DNA of 64,000 nucleotides from an uncultured Roseburia sp. (GTDB lineage: Bacteria; Bacillota_A; Clostridia; Lachnospirales; Lachnospiraceae): contig USRX01000001.1 in assembly GCA_900557275.1 (NCBI GenBank), positions 62,001 through 126,000 on the forward strand, written 5' to 3'. Positions within the stretch are counted from its first letter, which is position 1, and the number at the start of each line of letters is the position of its first letter. A program made the translations under genes and the position numbers. The notes under the pieces are model-generated. The model had not been told where the DNA came from. It did not search any database and saw nothing but the letters and a program-made list of their open reading frames with translations. Positions 58,157 through 64,000 of the stretch are shown piece after piece.

Positions 58157-59269
58157 TTATAGTTCGTGTTTTTGAAACAATTGTTCCACAGATTCCTGTT
58201 TTGCACCGAGGTTTAGCAGAGCAGCATCTGCAATCGTCAGCGCTGCCATGGATTCTACGACAACGACTGCCCGTGGGACGATGATTGGATCATGACGTCC
58301 TTTGATCTCAATCGTGATCGGAGTACCGTCACGTTTTACGGTATGCTGCGGTGCAGCGATAGAAGGGGTCGGCTTGATGGCTGCGCGGAAAACAATAGGG
58401 CTTCCATCGCTGATGCCGCCAAGGATGCCGCCAGCATGATTCGTCTCTTTGAAAATGTTGCCTTTTGTATCGCAGCAGAAAGCATCGTTGTTTGTAAGAC
58501 CTGTAGCAGTGGCAACTTCAAAACCATCGCCAATCTCAAAACCTTTGACTGCACCGATGGAGAAGATTGCTTTGGCGAGGTTTGCGTCCAGTTTTTCAAA
58601 TACCGGATCGCCAAGTCCTGCGGGAACTCCCGTAATGATGCATTCTACGGTGCCGCCGGAAGAATTTTTTTCTTCCATACAATGTTCCAGATATTGTTGT
58701 GCCTGTTTGGCGGCAGCAGCATCCGGCATGCATAAAGCGTTGTTCTGGATTTCTTCCCAGTTGAATGCATCCGGATCGTAGCTGATCGGTCCAATGGACT
58801 TTGTGTAGGCATGGATCTGAATGTTCAGTGCATGAAGCATTGCCATTGCCACGGCGCCTCCTGCAACACGACCGATGGTTTCACGACCGGAAGAGCGGCC
58901 GCCGCCTCGGTAATCCCGGAAACCATATTTTGCATCGAAAGTATAATCCGCATGACCTGGACGATAATAAGATGCAATCTCACTGTAGTCGCCGGATTTC
59001 TGATTCTCATTTCGGACGATCATGGAAATGGGGGTTCCGGTAGTAAGTCCCTCAAAAACACCGGAAAGAATTTCTACACGGTCGTTTTCTTTTCGAGGGG
59101 TGCTGAATTTGTTTTTTCCCGGTTTACGTCTGTCCAGAAAACTCTGGATATAATCTTCTGTGAGTGGGATTCCTGCCGGACAGCCGTCCACGACGACGCC
59201 CAGTCCTTTTCCGTGGGACTCGCCCCAGGTAGTGATCTTGAATATTGTGCCATAGGATGAACCGGCCAT
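58157..59269 (-). CDS. aroC: Chorismate synthase
   Basis: A 370-residue FMN-dependent enzyme converting EPSP to chorismate. The signatures GESHGKGLGVVVDGCPAG (near residues 16-33) and DYRGGGRSSGRETIGRVAGG (about 118-137) are clear. AGGAGG precedes the ATG on the minus strand. It is monocistronic here, with its own promoter and a leader palindrome; other shikimate genes are not in the window. Confidence 0.95.
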   Translation of the reverse strand: MAGSSYGTIFKITTWGESHGKGLGVVVDGCPAGIPLTEDYIQSFLDRRKPGKNKFSTPRKENDRVEILSGVFEGLTTGTPISMIVRNENQKSGDYSEIASYYRPGHADYTFDAKYGFRDYRGGGRSSGRETIGRVAGGAVAMAMLHALNIQIHAYTKSIGPISYDPDAFNWEEIQNNALCMPDAAAAKQAQQYLEHCMEEKNSSGGTVECIITGVPAGLGDPVFEKLDANLAKAIFSIGAVKGFEIGDGFEVATATGLTNNDAFCCDTKGNIFKETNHAGGILGGISDGSPIVFRAAIKPTPSIAAPQHTVKRDGTPITIEIKGRHDPIIVPRAVVVVESMAALTIADAALLNLGAKQESVEQLFQKHEL

Positions 59270-59303
59270 AGTATGCCTCCTGAAAAATCATTTTGTATTT
59301 TGT

Positions 59304-59325
59304 AAGCGTTGATACGTCAACGCTT
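59304..59325. repeat. Palindrome in the aroC leader
   Basis: AAGCGTTGA-tacg-TCAACGCTT, a perfect 9-bp inverted repeat, lies 35-56 bases upstream of the aroC start and about 20 bases after the predicted transcription start. It could be an operator or an RNA hairpin; there is no T-run. Confidence 0.6.
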
Positions 59326-59349
59326 TGCTGTTTGAAAGTATAATGATTA

Positions 59350-59378
59350 AGTATAGCGTATTCGATTTTATTTTGCAA
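59350..59378 (-). promoter_or_regulatory. Promoter of aroC
   Basis: On the minus strand TTGCAA and TATACT are 17 bases apart, with a second TATACT 14 bases downstream. Confidence 0.55.
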
Positions 59379-59475
59379 CTTTCCCTATACATTTTCCGGT
59401 TGTTTTGATAAAATATGATAAGTTGTGCAAAGCATTGCAGATTATGGAGTTGTGTTCTGGATAAAAATATTCATG

Positions 59476-59579
59476 ATAGAATGAGTGCAAGTGAGCCAAC
59501 ATGCTCGCATGATTGGCGAACGTCGAATGCTGATTATAAACGGATCTTGTTAATAATAGAATGAACGCAAGAGAGTCAA
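59476..59579 (+). repeat. Direct repeat upstream of tgt
   Basis: Two 24-bp copies, 59476-59499 and 59556-59579, match at 20 of 24 positions and are exactly 80 bases apart. They start ATAGAATGA and end CAA. They sit between aroC and tgt; the function is unknown. Confidence 0.55.
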
Positions 59580-59643
59580 TGATACTAAGATTTTATTTTG
59601 GAACTATATGGGCAAGAAGGATAAAGAAAAAGAGGAATGACAT

Positions 59644-60780
59644 ATGTATAAAATTTTAAAACAGGATGGGATGGCAAAGCATGCAGAGTTTACCACTGTG
59701 CATGGCGTTGTGCAGACCCCCGTATTTATGAATGTCGGAACTGCTGCGGCGATCAAAGGTGCAGTAGCGACCACTGATCTGCAGCAGATTAAGACGCAGA
59801 TCGAACTTTCCAATACCTATCATCTTCATGTACGTCCGGGAGACAAGCTGATCAAAGAGCTTGGCGGACTGCATAAATTTATGGTCTGGGACAAACCGAT
59901 CCTTACAGATTCCGGCGGATTTCAGGTGTTTTCTCTGGCAGGTCTGCGTAAGATCAAAGAAGAAGGTGTGTATTTTAATTCCCATGTAGATGGCCGTAAG
60001 ATATTCATGGGACCGGAAGAGAGCATGCAGATTCAGTCTAATCTGGCTTCTACCATTGCAATGGCGTTTGATGAGTGTCCGTCAGCAGTTGCAGACCGTA
60101 CCTATGTACAGAATTCGGTTGACCGTACCTATCGTTGGCTGGAACGCTGTAAAAAAGAAATGGATCGTCTGAACGGTTTGGAAGATACGATTAACAAGCA
60201 ACAGATGCTGTTTGGCATCAATCAGGGCGCCATTTATGATGATATCCGTATCGATCATGCAAAACGCATCAGTGAACTGGATTTGGATGGCTATGCCATC
60301 GGAGGACTTGCGGTAGGAGAAAGCCACGAGCAGATGTACCATGTGCTGGAAGCAACCGTTCCATATCTGCCGAAAGAGAAACCGACCTATCTTATGGGCG
60401 TAGGAACCCCGGCAAATATTCTGGAAGCGGTTGAACGAGGCGTGGATTTCTTCGACTGTGTATATCCGAGTCGAAATGGCCGTCACGGACATGTGTATAC
60501 AAACTTTGGAAAACTGAATCTGTTCAACCAGAAGTTTGAAAAAGATATGCGCCCTATCGAGGAAGGCTGCCAGTGTCCGGCATGCCGTACTTACAGCAGA
60601 GCCTATATCCGTCATCTTCTGAAAGCCAAAGAGATGCTTGGCATGCGCCTGTGTGTGCTTCACAATCTGTATTTCTATAATACAATGATGGAAGAGATCC
60701 GGGATGCCATTGATGCCGGAAATTACCATTCTTATAAAGAAGAAAAAATCTACAAGATGGAACAGGGTCCGCAGGAGTAG
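59644..60780 (+). CDS. tgt: tRNA-guanine transglycosylase
   Basis: A 378-residue TIM-barrel enzyme that swaps G34 for preQ1 in queuosine tRNAs. Active-site segments DSGGFQVFSL and DCVYPSRNGRHG and the zinc site CQCPAC...RAYIRHL are visible. GAGGAATGAC precedes the ATG. queA is not adjacent, and no preQ1 riboswitch was seen upstream. yajC follows 133 bases downstream, as in many bacteria. Confidence 0.96.
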   Translation: MYKILKQDGMAKHAEFTTVHGVVQTPVFMNVGTAAAIKGAVATTDLQQIKTQIELSNTYHLHVRPGDKLIKELGGLHKFMVWDKPILTDSGGFQVFSLAGLRKIKEEGVYFNSHVDGRKIFMGPEESMQIQSNLASTIAMAFDECPSAVADRTYVQNSVDRTYRWLERCKKEMDRLNGLEDTINKQQMLFGINQGAIYDDIRIDHAKRISELDLDGYAIGGLAVGESHEQMYHVLEATVPYLPKEKPTYLMGVGTPANILEAVERGVDFFDCVYPSRNGRHGHVYTNFGKLNLFNQKFEKDMRPIEEGCQCPACRTYSRAYIRHLLKAKEMLGMRLCVLHNLYFYNTMMEEIRDAIDAGNYHSYKEEKIYKMEQGPQE

Positions 60781-60913
60781 AAATACTTTTTGCTGTTGTG
60801 AACAGAAAAATTATAGAAATAATAGAAAAAAGCTTGAAGCCGGACACGTTTTTGTGTAGAATAGAAAAAGATTTGATAATCAAGATAAGTGAGAAGTATT
60901 AGGAGGAGACAAT

Positions 60914-61222
60914 ATGTACGTTTTAGCAGCAGCTGCCAACGGTGGAATGACAATGATCATTTGGGTTGTTATACTGGTAGTGTTCATGCTTTTCTTTATG
61001 GTGCGTCCGCAGAGAAAGGAACAGCAGAGAAAAAATGAAATGATGTCAACAATGGAACCGGGAGATACCGTATTAACATCCAGTGGTTTCTACGGAACGA
61101 TCATTGATATTACAGAAGACACTGTAATCGTAGAGTTCGGTAACAACAAAAACTGCCGTATTCCGATGCGTCGTGAAGCAATCGCTCAGGTCGAGAAAGC
61201 AAGCGACGGAGCAGCTGAATAA
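60914..61222 (+). CDS. yajC: Preprotein translocase subunit YajC
   Basis: A 102-residue protein with one membrane helix (about 14-35, IIWVVILVVFMLFFMV) followed by RPQRKEQQ and the conserved cytosolic part (MEPGDTVLTSSGFYGTI). It accompanies SecDF. AGGAGG precedes the ATG. secD/secF do not follow here; a terminator ends the unit. Confidence 0.93.
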   Translation: MYVLAAAANGGMTMIIWVVILVVFMLFFMVRPQRKEQQRKNEMMSTMEPGDTVLTSSGFYGTIIDITEDTVIVEFGNNKNCRIPMRREAIAQVEKASDGAAE

Positions 61223-61291
61223 CAGTGTTTGCAGGCCATACAGGCAAGAGGCTGTATGAATTGTGAAGGAAAAAATCATAAAACCGATAAA

Positions 61292-61337
61292 AGACAGATG
61301 CATGAGTGCCGTATAAGGCAGCAGGCATCTGTTTTTG
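61292..61337 (+). terminator. Terminator after yajC
   Basis: ACAGATGC (61294-61301) pairs with GCATCTGT (61325-61332), with an inner TGCC/GGCA stem, followed by T5. Confidence 0.75.
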
Positions 61338-61386
61338 CGTAAAATTATAAGAAACTGCCGGGGTAGGCAAAGAAGATGAGGAAGAT

Positions 61387-61415
61387 TTGACAGAAATGTA
61401 CAATATACTTATAAT
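61387..61415 (+). promoter_or_regulatory. Perfect-consensus sigma-A promoter of the riboswitch
   Basis: TTGACA-N17-TATAAT, both hexamers exact. The start would be near 61422, about 18 bases before the aptamer. Confidence 0.85.
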
Positions 61416-61437
61416 ATAAAACAGTGAAAATAAGTTT

Positions 61438-61523
61438 TAGCAAACCTGTTGAAAAGCAGGGACGCAAAGCCATATGGGTCTAAGGCATAAATAATGATTA
61501 TGCTATGACAGCCGGTTGCCGTT
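61438..61523 (+). ncRNA. Cyclic-di-GMP-I (GEMM-I) riboswitch
   Basis: The segment has the conserved GEMM-I parts in order: GCAAACC, a stem CCTGTT/AGCAGG closed by a GAAA tetraloop, GGGACGCAAAGCC, GGGTCTAAGG, a second stem GCATAA/TTATGC, ATGACAGCC and GGTTGCC. The GNRA loop, its receptor and the binding core agree with the Vibrio Vc2 aptamer. It senses c-di-GMP and lies 190 bases upstream of the AP2-type gene. The expression platform is unclear: I found no clean terminator after it, though AAGG/CCTT and GTTT/AAAC pairings follow directly. Confidence 0.92.
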
Positions 61524-61710
61524 TGAAGGGAGCGTAAACCTTTGAGGGTAAGTCATTATTGGGAAAATTCTTAATAAGGGCTTTTGGGGTTGTGTTTTTT
61601 GCATGTTTATCAACTGCCTGTGATCCGAACTTTACGGAAATATTATTTCATAGAATTTTGTTATTTATGGTAACAAAAAAGTAAGTATCAGCATGACAGG
61701 GAGTGTAAAA

Positions 61711-62646
61711 ATGAAGAAATGCCATTTGGAAGGTATGCGTTTTGGCATGTTAACAGTGGAAAAAGAACTTGCAGAAAAGAAAGACAGATATGTAATGTGG
61801 CATTGCAAATGTGATTGCGGTGGGAGCATTGATGTCAATACAAGACAACTAAAACGTGGAACAGTTACAAATTGTGGCTGCATATCGAAGACAACCGCAC
61901 ATAATGGTAATCGAGCAGAGGATCTCACGAATAGAAAATTTGGCGCCCTGACTGCATTGTATCGGATTCAGAGTGTGAATAACCGTACCAGATGGGTATG
62001 CAGGTGTGATTGTGGAAAACTTCATACAGTATCAGCGGGAGATCTGAAAAGCGGCAGGATTAAAAGCTGTGGATGTCAGCAATATCAGCGTAAACATCAG
62101 ATTCGTGATATTACAGATCAGAAGTTTGGCAGATTAAAGGCACTGTATCCTCTCGAAAAAAGAGACAGGAAGGGTTCCGTAATCTGGCACTGTCGATGTG
62201 ATTGCGGAAATGAAGTGGATATATCAGTAAATTGTCTGGTTCATGGTAATTATAAAAGCTGTGGATGTCTGAAAAAAGAGATACAGGGAAATATACCGGA
62301 GCAGCTTCACAAAGTAGACGGTACCTGTCTGGAATGGCTTCGGAACCGCAAGTATCGAAAAGATAACAAGAGTGGTTTCCGTGGTGTATACGAAACTCCA
62401 AATCATACTTATAAAGTCAGTATCGGATTTAAAAAGAAACGGTATCATGTGGGCACCTATAAGACTTATGAAGAAGCGGTAAAGCACCGTCTGGAAGCGG
62501 AAGAAAAGATACATGAAGGCTTTGTAAAGGCATATTACGAATGGAAAGAAAAATGCGATCAGGATCCGGGATGGGAAAAGACGCATCCGCTGATCTTTGA
62601 AGTAGAGAAGAACGGTGGGGAACTGGTGGTTAAAGTTCAGAAATAA
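61711..62646 (+). CDS. Three Cys-rich zinc-type repeats plus AP2-like DNA-binding domain
   Basis: About 311 residues; the start at 61711 follows GGGAG, while the ATG at 61693 lacks a site. Three tandem units of about 55 residues share the pattern FGxLxxx...WxCxCDCG...L..G....CGC (W.CKCDCG/NCGC, WVCRCDCG/SCGC, WHCRCDCG/SCGC), each with five cysteines that could bind zinc. A linker follows, then an AP2-like domain (SGFRGVYETPNHTYKVSIGF, KKRYHVGTYKTYEEAVKHRL) as found in phage and homing-endonuclease proteins; no HNH or other nuclease motif is seen. It is the only gene between the c-di-GMP riboswitch and a terminator, so I infer a DNA-binding effector or regulator under c-di-GMP control. The actual role is unknown. 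Confidence 0.75.
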   Translation: MKKCHLEGMRFGMLTVEKELAEKKDRYVMWHCKCDCGGSIDVNTRQLKRGTVTNCGCISKTTAHNGNRAEDLTNRKFGALTALYRIQSVNNRTRWVCRCDCGKLHTVSAGDLKSGRIKSCGCQQYQRKHQIRDITDQKFGRLKALYPLEKRDRKGSVIWHCRCDCGNEVDISVNCLVHGNYKSCGCLKKEIQGNIPEQLHKVDGTCLEWLRNRKYRKDNKSGFRGVYETPNHTYKVSIGFKKKRYHVGTYKTYEEAVKHRLEAEEKIHEGFVKAYYEWKEKCDQDPGWEKTHPLIFEVEKNGGELVVKVQK

Positions 62647-62651
62647 AAGTG

Positions 62652-62704
62652 AAAGGTTTTTTAGTGTATTCAGAATGTAGAGTGCATTGAAAAACCTTTT
62701 TTGT
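62652..62704 (+). terminator. Terminator after the AP2-type gene
   Basis: AAAGGTTTTT (62652-62661) pairs with AAAAACCTTT (62690-62699), followed by TTTTG. It isolates the riboswitch unit from leuB. Confidence 0.75.
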
Positions 62705-62740
62705 ACATCGCTTCAGGTGTAGTATCCTTGAAAACACTAG

Positions 62741-62769
62741 TTGAAATTCCAAAAGAAATGTACTATCAT
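62741..62769 (+). promoter_or_regulatory. Probable promoter of leuB
   Basis: TTGAAA and TATCAT are 17 bases apart, about 43 bases before the leuB ATG. No T-box or attenuator is visible in the short leader. Confidence 0.5.
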
Positions 62770-62811
62770 ATATACATTAAGCTTGAGAAAGCAGTAGGAA
62801 GGAAGAAAAAT

Positions 62812-63912
62812 ATGACATTTCATGTAGGTGTTATTTCCGGTGACGGAATCGGCCCGGAAATCGTAAGAGAAGCCCGCAAAGTATTGGATCGGGTAGGCGA
62901 AGTATATGGTCATCAATTTGAATATGACGAGATTTTAATGGGAGGATGTTCCATTGATGCCACCGGTGTTCCGTTGACTGATCATGCCATCGAGCAGGCA
63001 AAAGCTGCAGACGCAGTGCTGATGGGATCAATTGGAGGAAATACATCTACTTCCCCATGGTATAAACTTGCACCGGAATTAAGACCGGAGGCGGGCCTTT
63101 TAAAATTACGTAAATCTTTAAGCCTGTTTGCAAACTTAAGGCCGGCATATTTATATGAAGAACTGAAGGAAGCATGCCCGTTAAGAGATGACATCATCGG
63201 CGATGGCTTTGATATGATGATCATGAGAGAACTGACTGGCGGACTTTACTTCGGCGCAAGAAAGACAGAAGAAGTGGACGGCGTGGTAACTGCTGTTGAT
63301 ACGCTTTCTTATAATGAAAATGAGATCCGCCGGATCGCGATCAAAGGTTTTGATATCGCAATGAAACGCCGGAAAAAAGTGACCAGCGTTGACAAAGCGA
63401 ATGTACTGGATTCTTCCAGACTCTGGAGAAAGATCGTTGAGGAAGTTGCAAAGGATTATCCGGAAGTTACATATGAGCATATGCTTGTAGACAACTGTGC
63501 AATGCAGCTGGTAAAAGATCCGAAACAGTTTGACGTTATCCTGACAGAAAATATGTTTGGCGATATCCTTTCTGATGAAGCAAGTATGGTAACCGGTTCT
63601 ATCGGAATGCTGTCCAGTGCAAGTCTGAATGATACAAAATTCGGCCTGTATGAGCCAAGTGGCGGTTCTGCACCGGATATTGCGGGACAGGGGATTGCAA
63701 ACCCGATCGCAACCATTCTTTCTGCAGCAATGATGCTTCGTTATTCTTTTGATCTGGACAAAGAGGCAGATGCGGTAGAGGCAGCAGTAAAACAGGTATT
63801 AAAAGACGGATACCGCACCATCGATATTATGCCGCAGGAAGCAGAAAAACAGTCTTTTGTAAAACAGGTCGGCACAGTAGAAATGGGCAATCTGATCTGC
63901 GAGAGAATCTAA
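62812..63912 (+). CDS. leuB: 3-isopropylmalate dehydrogenase
   Basis: A 366-residue NAD-dependent decarboxylating dehydrogenase of leucine synthesis. GDGIGPEI near residue 10, the substrate arginines in KLRKSLSLFANLRP, the catalytic Lys/Asp in SVDKANVLDSSRLW, and LTENMFGDILSDEASMVTGS (quoted to 20) with a C-terminal EPSGGSAPDIAGQG. The start at 62812 follows AGGAAGGAAG; the longer frame from 62701 runs through the terminator and promoter. leuACD are not in the window. Confidence 0.96.
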   Translation: MTFHVGVISGDGIGPEIVREARKVLDRVGEVYGHQFEYDEILMGGCSIDATGVPLTDHAIEQAKAADAVLMGSIGGNTSTSPWYKLAPELRPEAGLLKLRKSLSLFANLRPAYLYEELKEACPLRDDIIGDGFDMMIMRELTGGLYFGARKTEEVDGVVTAVDTLSYNENEIRRIAIKGFDIAMKRRKKVTSVDKANVLDSSRLWRKIVEEVAKDYPEVTYEHMLVDNCAMQLVKDPKQFDVILTENMFGDILSDEASMVTGSIGMLSSASLNDTKFGLYEPSGGSAPDIAGQGIANPIATILSAAMMLRYSFDLDKEADAVEAAVKQVLKDGYRTIDIMPQEAEKQSFVKQVGTVEMGNLICERI

Positions 63913-64000
63913 TCAGAACGGAAACGGTTGTCTGACGGATGTCCGATGGACAGCAGATGGAAAAATCAGAAAAATGGTTCTGATAACAGATTATCTGATA

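Noticed and set aside
59400..59643. preQ1 riboswitch upstream of tgt
   Set aside because: I looked for the short preQ1-I pseudoknot pattern (stem-loop plus A-rich tail); no convincing match was found.
62647..62811. T-box leader upstream of leuB
   Set aside because: No GGGTGG-type antiterminator bulge or specifier stem; the leader after the promoter is too short.

Overview
The window is a 64 kb stretch of chromosome from an anaerobic, spore-forming Firmicute, most likely a member of the Lachnospiraceae (Blautia/Dorea/Ruminococcus-like; the genus cannot be fixed from this sequence). The pointers are the moderate, AT-leaning base composition, strong GGAGG ribosome sites, the sporulation genes gpr and spoIIP, a CIRCE-controlled hrcA-grpE-dnaK-dnaJ cluster, an [FeFe]-hydrogenase, a 2-hydroxyacyl-CoA-dehydratase-type activase and the gene order rpsT-gpr-spoIIP-lepA-hemW-hrcA-grpE-dnaK-dnaJ-prmA-rsmE. 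No insertion sequence, prophage, CRISPR array, rRNA or tRNA gene was recognised.

Layout. 1-3.8 kb: a redox module of a two-cluster ferredoxin (cut by the left edge), an AprA/FrdA-like flavoprotein and an [FeFe]-hydrogenase whose N-terminal [2Fe-2S] domain has lost three of its four cysteines. 4.1-8.4 kb (minus): a 1423-residue double activase fused to a dehydratase-related region. 8.8-13.7 kb: a LysM miniprotein, a rhomboid-like membrane protein that seems proteolytically dead, glutaminyl-tRNA synthetase and a MocR-type regulator. 13.8-19.4 kb: arginine biosynthesis, with argG divergent from argC-(GNAT)-argB-argD; a GNAT acetyltransferase sits where argJ is usually found. 19.5-27.8 kb: a YdcZ-type membrane protein, then comEA, a two-component system, a GerMN lipoprotein, comEC and holA. 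28.1-29.7 kb: amtB-glnK. 30-47 kb: the sporulation, translation and heat-shock block listed above, interrupted between dnaJ and prmA by a 151-bp structured inverted-repeat element and an enoate-reductase-like flavoenzyme. 47-60.8 kb: RNA-modification and RNA-processing genes (iscS-like, thiI, mtaB, ireB, ruvX, rnj, ylbF, trmR, trhP, tgt), plus a Crh-like HPr homologue without the catalytic histidine, a lactonase-like beta-propeller and aroC. 60.9-64 kb: yajC, a c-di-GMP-I (GEMM-I) riboswitch behind a perfect-consensus promoter and in front of an unusual zinc-repeat/AP2 protein, and leuB.

The most promising items for novelty are: (a) the c-di-GMP riboswitch controlling a three-repeat Cys-rich plus AP2-domain protein; (b) the 151-bp structured element bounded by perfect 21-bp inverted arms downstream of dnaJ; (c) the ferredoxin/AprA-like/[FeFe]-hydrogenase module with its degenerate plant-ferredoxin domain; (d) the GNAT in the arginine operon; (e) the His-less, Ser-retaining HPr paralogue. 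Start codons were re-chosen where the longest frame begins upstream of, or inside, an obvious ribosome site.
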